From: Haematobia irritans
Lineage: Eukaryota; Arthropoda; Insecta; Diptera; Muscidae
DNA length: 64,000 nucleotides
Direction: 5' to 3'
NCBI RefSeq assembly: GCF_050003625.1
Contig: NC_134397.1
Location: forward strand, 266,532,070 to 266,596,069
Shown: piece after piece, positions 46,549-59,158 of the stretch
Numbering within the stretch: position 1 is the first letter of the stretch
How the letters are laid out: each line of letters begins with the position of its first letter
Made by a program: the position numbers and the translations under genes
The notes under the pieces: model-generated
Database searches by the model: none
What the model was told of the DNA's origin: nothing
What the model saw: only the letters and a program-made list of their open reading frames with translations

Positions 46549-47831
46549 AAGGGTGATACGGTCAAAATTTGGTCAATATAAACTTGACCTATTTCTTTCA
46601 ATTTTGCATTTAAAAAACCTGAACACCCCTCTTTTGAAGGTGTGTGTGTGTAGAATGTTGCTGCTATTTTGATTTTGGAATTCACCCTTCAGTTGTTAAA
46701 ATGCCGTCCAAGCAAGAAGAGCAGCGTATCAAAATTTTGCTCGCGCATCGCGAAAATCCGAGCTTCTCGCACGCAAAGCTGGCAAAATCGTTAAAAGTAG
46801 CCAAATCAACCGTTACAAATGTAATTAAAGTGTTTCGGGAACGTCGACAGCCAGAAAGTCTGGATCGGGGGGAAATCGAAAACCGGAAGCCGCTGAGACG
46901 ACAAAGAGGGTTCAAGCGAAACCCTAACCTCTCTCTCCGAGATGCCGCAAATAAGCTGGGTGTAACGTCTATAACCGTGCATCGAGCCAAAAAACGAGCC
47001 GGAATATCGACTTACAAGAAGGTAGTGACTCCAAATCGCGATGATAAACAAAATACGACGGCCAAAGCGCGATCCCGGAGGCTGTACACGACGATGCTGA
47101 CGAAGTTTGACTGCGTGGTAATGGACGACGAAACCTACGTCAAAGCCGACTACAAGCAGCTTCCGGGACAGGAGTTTTATACGACAAAAGGAAGGGGAAA
47201 GGTAGCAGATATTTTCAAGCACATAAAACTGTCAAAGTTCGCAAAGAAATATCTGGTTTGGCAAGCCATCTGTACCTGTGGCTTGAAAAGCAGCATTTTC
47301 ATAGCTTCCGGGACTGTCAACCAAGAAATTTACGTGAAAGAGTGTTTGAATAAACGTCTGCTGCCTTTCCTGAAGAAACACGGTTGTTCCGTACTGTTTT
47401 GGCCGGATTTGGCATCTTGCCATTACGGCAAAACGGCCATGGAGTGGTACGCCGCCAACAACGTGCAGGTGGTTCCCAAGGACAAGAACCCTCCCAATAC
47501 GCCAGATATCCGCCCAATTGAGAAATACTGGGCTATTGTCAAGCGGAACCTAAAGAAGACCAAAAAACTGCTAAGGACGAGCAGCAGTTAAAGGCAAACT
47601 GGCTTTCTGCGGCGAAGAAGGTGGACAAGGTGGCTGTACAAAATCTGATGGCAGGTGTCAAGCGTGAGGCCCGGCAATTCGGATTTGGAAAAGCGAAAGC
47701 CTAACTGAATATTTTTCCTGCATTTTATACTAATTGAACTTGAAAAAGAAATTTAATTTGATTTTTTAAATAAACGATTTCACCTATTTACACGCGTTTT
47801 CCCTTGACCAAATTTTGACCGTATCACCCTT
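46549..47831 (+). mobile_element. Tc1/mariner element, DD37E, copy 2
   Basis: The 1283-bp element is flanked by TA (46547-46548, 47832-47833) and has the same termini as copy 1 (AAGGGTGATACGGTCAAAAT and inverse). It lies on the plus strand. It is 18 bp shorter than copy 1, mainly from two deletions in the linker region of the transposase. Confidence 0.93.
46701..47704 (+). pseudogene. DD37E mariner transposase, two frame lesions
   Basis: The start is MPSKQEEQRI at 46701, as in copy 1. The first helix-turn-helix is intact. Then a 4-bp deletion near 46846 shifts the frame until an 11-bp deletion near 46908 restores it, so about 20 linker residues are scrambled and five are lost. The second helix-turn-helix (NPNLSLRDAANKLGV), MDDETYV, FWPDLASCHYG and RPIEKYW are all in frame, so the whole DD37E catalytic triad is readable. 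A loss of one A in a seven-A run near 47566 then shifts the C-terminus and stops at 47589, where copy 1 continues to KAKA. The extra upstream Met at 46644 lies in the leader. Confidence 0.9.
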
Positions 47832-48617
47832 TAGGTTGAGCAGTACAGGTTTTATTGATGGTTGTTTTATCGTATATACGTACAATAGTAATTATTTCTA
47901 TAAGCTTAGAATTCAGGCGTGTCGTGGATTTTCGTTGCTGAGGCTCGTTGTTGACTTGACGACCGCGAAGACGAGCTAGGTTCGTTGGTTTGGGTTTTAT
48001 CGTTGTCGATTCGTTTAGGCGGTTAGACGTCGTCGGCCACCGTTCGGTGATTCGGGTTTGTTGTTAACGATCTGTTCGGTTGTCGTTAACGATCTATTGA
48101 ATCAGCGTTTGTGGACGATGCTTCCGCCTTGGTAAGTCGATATTGTCGTCGACGATTCGGCGTCGTTGACTGTTCGGTTGTTGATTCGGGTTTGGTGGTT
48201 GGTAAATCGATTTTGGTGATGCAGGATTGTCGTTAACGATTAGTTTCGGTAGTTCAGGATTGTCGTTGGCGATTCGTGTTTGATTGTTGATTCGGTTTCG
48301 GTAATCCAGGTTTGTCGTTGTTTGATGTGATTGACGATTCGGTTTCGGTAATTTAGGGTTGTCGTTGACGATGTCCTGATAGGGTGGTCGTCGATTTTTG
48401 CATTGATACATTGATTTCGTGATCATTGCTTGCTCGATGATGGTATGTCGGTGATTCGTTGATTGCTCGATTCGGTGCTCGTTGATTGCGCGTTGATGTC
48501 GTGGCGATAATTCGTTGATTCGGTGCTCGTTGACTGCTCGGTGATTCGTTGAAGCTTCGATGTTCGGTTAACAAACTAATACTAAAGGAAGATACACGAA
48601 TATAGGAGCAAGCGAAT

Positions 48618-49452
48618 GCGGAAGCAAGCTAATTACGGAAACAATTAGTGCGGAAGCAAGCTAATTGCCGAAGCAATTAGTGCGGAAGCAAGCTAATTGG
48701 CGAAACAATTATTGCGGAAGCAAGCTAATTGGCGAAACAATTAGTGCGGAAGCAAGCTAAAAGCCGAAGCAATTAATGCGGAAGCAAGCGAATGTAGAAA
48801 CAAGCTAATTGCCGAAACAATTAGTGCGGAAGCAAGCTAATTGCCGAATCATTTAGTGCGAAAGCAAGCGAATGCGGAAGCAAGCGAATGCCGAAGCAAG
48901 CGAATGCGGAAGCAACCTAATTGCCGAAACATTTAGTGCGGAAGCAAGCTAATTGCGGAAACAATTAGTGCGGAAGCAAGCTAATTGCCGAAGCAATTAG
49001 TGCGGAAGCAAGCTAATTGGCGAAACAATTAGTGCGGAAGCAAGCGAATGTAGAAACAAGCTAATTGCCGAAACAATTAGTGCGGAAGCAAGCTAATTGC
49101 CAAAACAATTATTGCGGAAGCAAGCTAATTGCCGAAACAATTAGTGCGGAAGCAAGCTGATTTCCGAAGGAATTAGTGCGGAAGCAAGCTAAATGCCGAA
49201 GCAATTAGTGCGGAAGCAAGGTAATTGCCGAAACAATTAGTGCGGAGGCAAGCTAAAACTCGAAGCGATTAGTGCGGAAGCAAGCGAATGTAGAAGCAAG
49301 CTAATTGCCGAAACAATTAGTGCGGAAGCAAGCTAAAAACCGAAACAATTAGAGCGATAGCAAGCGACTGCGGAAGCAAGCTAATTGCCGAAACAATTAG
49401 TGCGGAAGCAAGGTAAAAGCCGAAGCAATTAGTGCGGAAGCAAGCGAATACG
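48618..49452 (-). repeat. 32-bp tandem array
   Basis: GCGGAAGCAAGCTAATTGCC then GAAACAATTAGT repeats with period 32 bp (starts at 48618, 48650, 48682), about 26 units with small variants and some shortened units (GCGGAAGCAAGCGAAT). There are no unique spacers. Confidence 0.88.
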
Positions 49453-49460
49453 TATAGGGT

Positions 49461-50374
49461 CAGGGATGGAAAATGCAGTACTATAGTACTTTTTTCAATA
49501 CTTTTTCACCCTGATCAGTACCGTAGTACCCCCGCGAATGATTTAGTACCTTTTGTATAGACATTTTTTGACCCGATATCGAATTTATGGTACAATAGTT
49601 TTGACAAAATATTTTAATATTTTTAGAAAGTATTTTGCTTATTTGCTCTTTTACAAATTTGGCAAAATAGACAAGTTCATGCGGGAAGAAAATCTTGATT
49701 TTTAAAAGCCATAGTCAAAAACACGATTTTATTGAATATCAAGAATGTCGAAAAAGCATGTGTTTCTATACTAAGCTTCCACACGAACACTTTCTAGATG
49801 AGAAGTTATCGATCGCATACTAAAATAATGCGAACCATTCGTCAGTCACGGTCGAAAGTTGAGACAAAAATAATCTACCAACATTTCTTACCAAAAACTA
49901 CCAAAAAAATATTTTGCATAATAACTCAGAAAATTTTGTAAAAATTTTACTTCTACAGAAAATTTTGTCAAAATTGTTTTCTTTTAAAAAATTTAGTAAA
50001 ATTTTATTTTTATAGAAAATTTTATCAAAATTTTATTTCTATAAACAATTTTGTTAAAATTTTATTTCATTAGAAAATATTGTCAAAAATTTACTTTAAT
50101 TTATCTACAGAAAATTTATGATGTACCATGAAGTACAACTGTGGCAACCGTGATTACAATATTACGGCAGTCTTTGTAAGCGGATATAAAACTAAAAAAT
50201 ATTTACAATTGAGGAGTTGACAAACAAAATTTTATTGTCTTTCAAATTCAGTCTAAATGAGCTCTTGACAATAATCTTCCAATGGAATTTTTGTTCAAAT
50301 TTAGTGAAAAGTACTTTTTTGCTCAAAAAAATACCTTTTTTGTACTTTCTTAAAAATTGTATTTTCCATCCCTG
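49461..50374. mobile_element. hAT-like MITE (914 bp)
   Basis: The ends CAGGGATGGAAAAT and ATTTTCCATCCCTG are a perfect 14-bp inverted repeat, followed inside by GCAGTACTATAGTACTTTTT against AAAAGTAC-type inverse sequence. An 8-bp duplication TATAGGGT flanks it (49453-49460, 50375-50382). CAGGG ends and 8-bp duplications are hAT features. No transposase is seen. A stretch of the 29-bp array class (about 49870-50140, ending GTGGCAACCGTGATTAC) is nested inside. Confidence 0.9.
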
Positions 50375-50450
50375 TATAGGGTGAACTCCTTTCGATTAGA
50401 CGGATCTATGCCAAATGAGTTGTCCGTCTATTGGAATTCTCCCTACACAC

Positions 50451-53051
50451 TAAAAAGGCTGCTCTTATAAGTGGGGTAACAATGAAGTGAATGGGAATTA
50501 TGTCCATATCGACCAAAAAATAATAAAAAATATTGTAATCAGAAACCACTTTGCATTGTAACTGGCACCACACAGCAGTGAAAACATAGTCGGCGTTAAG
50601 TGATAAATGTATATAGTGGTAGGTTAACCTATATAGTGGTAGGCGCAGTGAATCACAGTAAGTATACGTAGGGGTGTAAAACGATTATTACACTACTCCC
50701 AATAATTAAAATACGTACATCTGAGTATCATTTGGTATTGGGAAATAGTATGTACGGGCGAAATATATTTCGAACCGTTACAATCTTTGGGAGGACATTT
50801 TTTGCAGAGCCTTTAATGTTGTGCCTTTAGAAGAACACCCATTTTTTTTGCTGGGGTGTCACAGGATGGAAGTACTCCATTTTTGGATTTATTGCATTGC
50901 TTTAGAAGTTCTGCCTAGGAATTCATTCGAACGAAGAAATTAAAAAAAAAAAAAACAAAAAATAACACAAATTTGTTTTTTTTATTTCGCTCCGACCCGA
51001 TATTGAACCTGGTCACAGAACGCCTTCGTACACTCAGCCACAAACACCATTGAACATGTGTCGAAACGTATGTGATAGATCGTAATATGACACCAAGACG
51101 TAGCATTGTAACTACTTCTCGAGATGTTCTTTTTAGTTGGAATGAAAAAATAAGGAACACAGGTTCAAATTTCACCAGCGGCAATTTTTCCAAAAATATT
51201 TTTTGAAAAGATTTTTTTTTGTATGTTGTTTTATTTTGTTATTTTCGGGTTATTTTTTTTTGTAGAAATATATTTTTTCTATTTCAACTCGGCAAAAAAT
51301 GAAAGTGATAGTAATTTGCAAAACCTTTTCAAAAGAACTTTTATGGAAGTGAAAAAGTCGAAAGGCACAGGTTCAAATCCGCGATATTTAATTCTCTGGT
51401 CCAAAAGGACGTGACGGGAAGTGGAAAAAAATCAATGGGGGATCCCGGGCAACTTTGCTGGGCAATTTCGCAAAAGTGCATTTAAGATTTATCGGTCCAT
51501 AGATGTGTATTAAAAGTTTAGGAAAACTTAATTCATTTTTACAAGCTTTGGACTTGGTATTGGCGATTTTATTTAGTGTATATATTTGCAACACCCAAAA
51601 GGAGACGAGATAGGCACATGGTGTCTTTGGCAATATTACTTAGAGCCTGTCCTTGAGTCGATCTAGCCATTTCCATCAGTCTGTCATGTCTGCGACCAAT
51701 CGATTTCAAATTTGACACAAATATTTACTTTGGGTCTTAATTAGGGTTATCATACCGGATTTATCCCGTCCCGAAATCCCAGGATTTATCTCGAATCACG
51801 GGATTTTTTAAAATAATCCATATTTGTTAAATTTGGGGCTTTTAAGGATTTTTTATTAATAAATTGTTGTCTACATTCAATATAAACGACCCTATTTGAG
51901 AGCTGTCCGCTTTTTAGTGTCCACGATTGTGAGGTTTCACAGTATATCTTTCGCCCGATTTTCACTCATGTGATCAGAGAGATCAAAGTTTTACCACGAT
52001 TTAAACTCTGATAAGGAATATGATCGTCCCAAACATGCTTCAAGAGCAAAATGTTGTTTATGGACGGTGAAAAATTTGAACCTCTATTTTAGGATATATG
52101 ATATTCTCATCACACTGGGTATATCCCTCTCTTCATCTCATACTCCCTTATCTCTTATTTCCACAAATTTCAAATCAAATAAGGAACCGACTAATACATC
52201 TTTTAATCATTTCATGTTGGTTTCCTTTTTTCCATAAATTCAGCTGGCCTTGCAACTTTCACCTTTCTCTTTTGGTTGGATAAACAACATTTTTTTATTG
52301 TTTATAGTAAAGAATTTAGATTTTATGGGCTCTAAAATTGAATTATTCGATGAGATAATTCTTCATTTTTATTCTTCTACCATTTTGATGAGCTTTGTAG
52401 CCATTTTCATTCATGCGTGCGTAACCTTTTTCGATACCTATCCTTGAAAATCTTGCAGACCAAGGAACTTAGGCATTGAACATAATGAAAATCGTGAGTG
52501 GGCGGAGAGGGGATGAAAGGATCTTTATATGGGTAACTGACATTATTTGATTTGCGTTTATAGCCAAATTGAGGATGTTCCGCATTTCTTAGGTGCTCTA
52601 TGTGCCTGCCGCAATCAATTTGATCATTAAGTACTTTGGCCGTAAAAATTTTGCATCATAAAATAAATCTTCTTTAAACATATGGCCATAAATGTTGAAA
52701 GCCTTAACGGCTTTCAGCAAAGGCCCAAGTTCAGAATATCGATGATGATAAATAGCAATGATTGCTGGAATTTTATTTTGGCCCATAGTCTGCATTCGAT
52801 TGAGGTATATGGGTAGACATGAATATTTTTTTTACTCTGTATTGATTAAGCTTTTTTATTTATTTTAGTAGAGTTTTAAAAATACCTTTTGAATTTTGAG
52901 GTGGTAGAGATAAAAGAATTTTATTACGGATTAATGTTTGAAAATTCCTAGATGTGATTTATGTGAAAATCAAATAAGCATGTTTGGTGTATTAAACAAA
53001 GAAACTTCTAAAACATTTTCATTGTGCCTTACTTTAAGGTAATTCTAGTAA
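50451..53051. other. Mixed spacer with element scraps; no gene seen
   Basis: Recognisable scraps are a CCCAGC MITE right end (about 50780-50864, TTTGCTGGGG), P153-C pieces at 51465-51575 (plus), 51576-51740 (minus) and 51940-52050 (minus). The 65-residue minus-strand frame at 52598-52795 (MQTMGQNKIP...) has ordinary composition but no domain that I recognise. The rest is AT-rich. Confidence 0.4.
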
Positions 53052-53321
53052 ACACAAGTATATACAGACAAAAGTTCGGCCGAGCCGAATCTTAAATACC
53101 CAACACCATGGACCACGTACAATAATGTTCTTTGAAAACATCTCCTCGGGATGGATTGTCATATATAACATCACAACTTTGACTGCAGATAAAAAATGGC
53201 GTAAATTCGGTTAATATCGGGCCTACAGTAAATTGTAGTTACTTATGAACTTGGTTATGGACATTTGAGACCATAAATGTGGATCAATTTTTAATCCAAA
53301 TTTAATGTAGAAACTAATCAC

Positions 53322-56300
53322 GGTTTCTACAATTGGTAGAAAGAATTCTACCAAATAGAGTATATATTTTTACCGCCTTTGATGTTGTGGCAGATATTAT
53401 AAAACATTCCTCTGCAAAGTTACCGCAATATTCTATAGAAATAAAATTATGATCAAATATTCTATAAAAATAAAATTTTGAAAAAATGTTCTATAGAAAT
53501 ATTTTGAGAAATTGTTTAAAAAACACAATTTTGAGAAAATATTCTATAAGAACACAATTTTCAGAAAATTTTCTATAAAACAAAAATTTTGACAAAATTT
53601 TCTATTAAAACACAACTGTGAGAAAATTTTCTAGCACATCCCAGCAAAAAAAGCGTCGCCAAAAAAGTAGTGAAAGTGTTCTTTTTGGATCCGGAAGTGG
53701 TGCAAAATTGGCGCAGAAGCAATGAATTTAACATGGGCTTGTCATAGGACGGATGTCCACTATTTTAACCGTCGTTGCCCTGAATCACTGAAATCACTTC
53801 TTAAGGTGTGATGTGAATTCAGTGTTTTGGGTGTGAATTAAGAAATTTTCTGATATTTTCACATATAAATAATTTTTAGATTTTTTTATGAGTTTTAATG
53901 CATTCATATGCTTGTTTGGAACGTTTGACATCAACTATTTTCCAAAATTCTCAATTTTTCTAAAATGGATTTGGATTTTTTTTTCGGCAAAATTTAAATA
54001 ATTTTTACCATTTTATTAATTCTTAATCAATTTTTAACCTATTTCAAATAAAAAATTTTAATTTTTCCATTAAAAATATGAAAAAAGCGAGTTATAAAAA
54101 AAAATTGACTCAAATAAACTTCCGGTGCAGCTAAAATAAAGAACTTCTTTGGGAGGACATTTTTGGAAGTGCTTTTAAAGTTGTGCCTTTAGAAGAACTT
54201 CCAAATTTTTTTGCTGGGATTTTCTATAAAAACACAGTTTTGAGAAAATTTTCTATAGAAATAAAAATTTGTCAAAATTTTTTATAGAAATACAATTTTG
54301 AGAATATTTCTATAGAAATATAATTTGAGAAAATTCTCTATAAAAACACAATTTTGCGAAAATATTCTTCAAAAACACAATTTTCAGAAGATATTCTATA
54401 AAAACACAATTTTGCGAAAAAATCTACAAAAACACAATTTTCCGAAATTTTTCTACAAAAACACACTTTTCAGAAAATTTTCTGTAAAAACACAATTTTG
54501 AGAAAATTTTCTATAAAACCACAATTTTGAGAAAATTTTCTATATATATAAAATTTTGCGAAAATATTCTACAAAAACACAATTTTTAAAACAGTTTTGA
54601 GAAAATTTTTTATAGAAATACAAATTTGAGAAAATTTCTAAAGAAATACAAATTTGAGAAAATTTCTAAAGAAATACAAATTTGAGAAAATTTCTAAAGA
54701 AATAAAATTTGAGATAATTTTCTATACAAATAAAATTTTGAGAAAATTTTTCATAGAATTAAGATTTACAAATTGATTTATAAAAAAAAATTCTATAAAA
54801 ACACAATTTTGCAAAAATATTCTACAAAAACACAATTTTCAACACAGTTTTGAGAAAATTTTTTATAGAAATACAATTTTGAGAAAATTTCTATAAAAAC
54901 AAAATTTTGCGAAAATATTCTGTAGAATATTTTTTGGGAAGATTTTTTATAGAAATACAATTTTGATAAGATATAAAATATTTTTATAAAAAAAAAATTG
55001 TATAAAAACAAAATTTTGCAAAAATATTCTATAAAAACACAATTTTCAGAAAATATTCTATAAAAACACAATTTTGAGAAAATTTTCTATAAAACAAAAA
55101 TTTTGACAAAACTTTCTAATCAAATATATCTGATCAAATATTCTATAAAAATAAAACTTTGAAAAAAAAATTTCTTTAGAAATAATATTTTGAGAAAAAT
55201 TTTTAAAAACATAATTTTGAGAAAATATTCTATAAAAACACAATTTTCAGAAAATTTTCTATAAAACTACGATTTTGACAAAAATTTATATAGAAATGCA
55301 ATTTTGTGAAAATAATTTGAAGATATAACTATTTTAGAAAATTTTCTCAAAATTTTATTTCTATAGACACAAAAACGCAATTTTTAGAAAATTTTCTATA
55401 AAACCACAATTATGAAAAAAATTTTTATAGAAATACAATTTTGAGAAAATTATTTAGAGATATAACCATTTTGAGAAAATCTTCGATAGAAATAAAATTT
55501 GAGATAATTTTCCAAACAAATAAAATTTTGAGAAAATTTTTTATAGAAGTAAAATTTTGAGAAATTTTTTTATAGAAATAAGATTTACAATTTTTTTAAA
55601 TATACAATTTTGAGAAAATTTCTATAAAAACAAAATGTTGCGAAAATATTCTACAAAAACACAATTTTCAACACAGTTTTGGGAAAATTTTTATAGAAAT
55701 ACAATTTTGATAAGATTTAAAAATTTTTTTATTAAAAAAATCTATAAAAACACAATTTTGCGAAAATATTCTACAAAAACACAATTTTCAGAAAATGTTC
55801 TATAAAAACACAATTTTGAGAAAATTTTCTATAAAACAAAATTTTTTTACAAAATCTTCTAATCAAATATTTCTGATCAAATATTCTATAAAAATAAAAC
55901 TTTGAAAAAATTTTCTATAGAAATAATATTTTGAGAAAATTTTTTAAAAACATAATTTTGAGAAAATATTCTATAAAAACACAATTTTCAGAAATTTTCT
56001 ATAAATCTACGATTTTGTCAAAATTTTTTATAGAAATAAAATTTTGAGAAAATAATTTAAAGATATAACCATTTTAGAAAAGTTTCTCAAAATTTTATTT
56101 CTATAGACACAAAAACACAATTTTCAGAAAATTTTCTATAAAACCACAATTATGAAAAAAAAAATTTTATAGAAATACAATTTTGAGAAAATTATTTAGA
56201 GATATAACCATTTTGAGAAAATTTTCTATAGAAATAAAATTTTGAGAAAATTTTCTATAGAAATTAAATTTTGAAAAAATTTTCTATAGAAATAAAATTT

Positions 56301-57375
56301 GAGAAAATTTTCTATAAAAATAAACTTTTGAGAAAATTTTCTATATAGATATAAAATTTTGAGAAAATTTTCTATAGAAATAAAATTTAAAAATATTTTT
56401 ATAAAAAACAATTTTCAGAAAATATTTTATAAAAACACAATTTTCAGAAAATTTTCTATAAAAACACAATTTTTAGAAAATTTTCTATAAAACAATAATC
56501 TTGGCAAAATTTTCTATAAAAACACAATTTTTAGAGTATTTTCTATAAAAACAAAATTTTGCGAAAATATTCTACAGAAACATAATTTTCAGTAAATGTT
56601 CTATAAAAACACAGTTTTGAAAAAAATTCCTATAGAAATAAAATTTTGACAGAATTTTTTATAGAAATACAATTTTGCGAAAATTTTCTATACAAATAAA
56701 ATTTAATTTTTTTTTATGAACGAAACAATTTTGAGAAAATATTTTATAAAAACACAATTTTAAGAAAATTTCCTATATAAACAATTTTGAGAAAATTTTC
56801 TATAAAACAAAAATTTTGACAAAATTTTCTAAAAAACACAAATTTGAGAAAATTTTGTATAAAAACACAATTTTGCGAAAATATTCTACAAACACATAAT
56901 TTTTTAGTAATTTTTCTATAAAAACACAGTTTTCAGAAAATTTTCTATATAAATTATATGTTCATAGATTTTCTATAAATTCAATATTTTTAATAATTTC
57001 AATAAATTTAATGTACTCAAAGTCCATTGTAAGTTCTTCTTTTTGAAGAAATAGTAACTATTACTTGATGGTGCAAGGTAGAATCATTAAAACCTTTAAA
57101 ATTCGACCCATTCAAGGGATTTATGTAAAAAAATTTTCGCAAATAGTACCGATCATAATATATAATATTGCAATAATAAAAAAAGCTTACAAATTTGATA
57201 ACAAAAAAACTTCTAAAATATATCTTTAAATTTGAGAGTGAGCTAGGCAAAGGTCTATTAAATTAATTAACACAAAATAATTAAATAAATTAAATAAATT
57301 TGGTAGATTTTTGGTAAATTTTTCTTCAAATTTGAGTAGATTATTTTTGGGGCGAGTGACAACCGTGACATTATC
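53322..57375. repeat. 29-bp array element, about 4 kb
   Basis: The left end is CACGGTTTCTACAATTGGTA and the right end TGGTAGATTTTTGGTAAATT then GTGACAACCGTG, inverted terminal signatures of the class. Between them are well over 100 degenerate units (TTTTCTATAAAAACACAATT, TTTTGAGAAAATTTTCTATA), including larger duplicated blocks (for example about 55080-55450 and 55850-56200). A CCCAGC MITE interrupts it at 53640-54218. The frames in it are repeat translations rich in F, Y, N and K. Confidence 0.82.
53640..54218. mobile_element. CCCAGC MITE, complete (579 bp)
   Basis: The ends are CCCAGCAAAAAAAG and, inverted, AATTTTTTTGCTGGG. It sits within a 29-bp array. The flanking AT dinucleotide on both sides may be a short target duplication. 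Fragments are at 2903-3037, 46312-46520 and about 50780-50864. Confidence 0.72.
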
Positions 57376-57708
57376 ATCGCGTACCAAATTTCAATCGGAT
57401 GGGATGAAATTGACTACATCCAGAGGCTCCGGAAATCAAATTTGGGGATCAGTCCGATATGTACATCAATAATCGCTACATTAAAAATCGTTCTTTGTAC
57501 CAAGTTTCAAGTCGAAAGCTTGTTTCGTTCGGAAAGTAGGGTGATTTCAATAGACAGACGGATGTCGCTAGATCGGCTCGGAGTTCAATCGCGACCCGGA
57601 ATACATATGCTTTATGGGGTCTGAGACTAATATTTCGATGTGTTACAAACGGAATGACAAATATAGTACAACTCCCCCCTCCAACTCCACCTTCTATGAT
57701 ATAAAAAC

Positions 57709-59158
57709 CAATAGGAATGGCACTGGCGAATTCAAAGCCTATTCATTGCATATACGTTTCTCGTACGTCATAGATAATGGAGTCTATGAATATATTTAAA
57801 GTATGAGTGTGTGTTAGTCAAAATGTTAATATCAGATTCAAATCCAATTCTAGTAAAGTTTAGAGCATTTTACATCTTTTATTGCCCCGCAGACCTCACA
57901 ACAAAAAAGCATTTCTATCACTTTAATTCCTTGCACTTCTAAAGTTTTCGTCTTAGTTAAAACTTTAATTCATTGTACATAAAATCGATGTGCATTTAGC
58001 CTCCATTGGATTTTTTTCCATTGAGAGATGCCATTTAGAACAAAGCCATTGTGTTCGATACAAATTGCTGTGTTAGCCAATCTCTACCAGGTTCCAATGC
58101 CAATGTGTTTGTATGCTGGATATTGGCCCAGTTATGGGAATTCCTAGAAATTCCTTTCGATAAACTATTTTCACTCTGCAATTTGCTTTACAGAATATTG
58201 GCACACCAACACGACGACAACACCGAGTTACCAACCAAAAGGGACACTGGACACACAAAGACTACCATAAAAAATTCGAAGGTTGTGAAATCATTACAAG
58301 GAAATGGCAACAAAATAACTAAGGCAGCACACACACACACACAAACGAAGACAAGGATGTCTTCCATCCGTTGGCCATTTTTAATACTGGCATTGTTAGT
58401 GGTGATGGTAGCCGCCATTGGCATTGTTGCCGCCTGGACGAGTTTGTTATTGCTGCAGCTGCTAAATTTTATGCCTTTCTCATCTTTTGTCCTTTAGATG
58501 GACGGACCATGGTATTGGCAATACAGTGTGACATTGTGAAAATGTGAAAGAGTTGCAGTGATTCAAACTGACCCAATGGCCTGGCGTTGATTTAATTTTG
58601 TAGCTCCATCAGGACTGGCTATAGCATACTTCTTCACTGCTGTCTTGAATTTCTTGGCCAAAAGTCATGTCGACATTCCGCCCTTTCCATACAGTATTGC
58701 ATTCATCCATATGGAATGGTTAGAATACAAAGAAGTATGATCAACATTGTCATCCTTAGGTGGTGATACTGGTTTTCACATATGACCATTGTTATAGTAA
58801 ACAAGAATTTATTGTAATAACTTCTGGAGAAATGGATTAACAGGGATATAGGGCAAGTAGCTATAAAAATTCCATGTGATAGTCTCGGTGCTAATGATTG
58901 ATTTAAAACCATACCTTACCGAGAATTATGTGGAGATTAAATTATTGCAATAAAAACGTTACTTGAATTTTATATAAAAGCAAATACCTCTTAGGAATAC
59001 AAAAGTCCAAAATTTAATGAAATTGGAGTAACCGATTTTATTTTTAACATCGCGTTAACATGACTTCTGATAATGATAAAATCGACCAATCGAAGTTTAG
59101 CGAAAAAAAATCTAAAAGTCAACTTTGAATTGAAATGGACATTTGATGTATATATTTG
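57709..59158. other. Non-repetitive spacer; one unidentified 148-codon frame
   Basis: The frame 58051-58497 (MFDTNCCVSQ...) contains an ACACACACAC-encoded THTHTQTK stretch and a hydrophobic stretch FLILALLVVMVAAIGIVAA near residue 110. It could be a membrane-spanning segment, but the Met context, the simple repeat and the lack of any known domain make a real gene doubtful. The rest of the interval has no recognisable feature. Confidence 0.35.

Larger units (their letters stand above)
47834..50450 (-). mobile_element. LTR-like GC-richer block with tandem repeats, split by hAT MITE
   Basis: Read on the minus strand, this has the same plan as the solo LTR at 399-2134: a tandem array (49452 to 48618), a GC-richer degenerate repetitive stretch (about 48600 to 47880, with AACGACAA and CGATTC-type motifs), then AATAAA (47851-47856). 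Clear TG/CA ends and a target duplication could not be found; the DD37E insertion abuts the left side. It may be a diverged or truncated LTR of a related retrotransposon. The frames at 48094-48574 come from the repetitive stretch. Confidence 0.42.
53052..57708 (+). repeat. P153-A element, degenerate, split by a 4-kb array
   Basis: The left block has CACAAGTATATACAGACA and TTCGGCCGAGCCGAA. The right block resumes at 57376 with ATCGCGTACCAAATTTCAAT, has a short GACAGACGGATGTCGC tract and ends CTATGATATAAAAAC. It is more decayed than the other A copies. Confidence 0.7.

Noticed and set aside
48618..49452. CRISPR-like array
   Set aside because: The 32-bp units abut with no unique spacers, and the window is clearly eukaryotic.
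54793..56411. Phe/Tyr-rich peptides on the minus strand
   Set aside because: Translations of the degenerate 29-bp array; frames are short and shift with unit indels.
58051..58497. Membrane protein gene
   Set aside because: A hydrophobic stretch exists, but the frame includes a CA simple repeat and shows no known family or gene structure.
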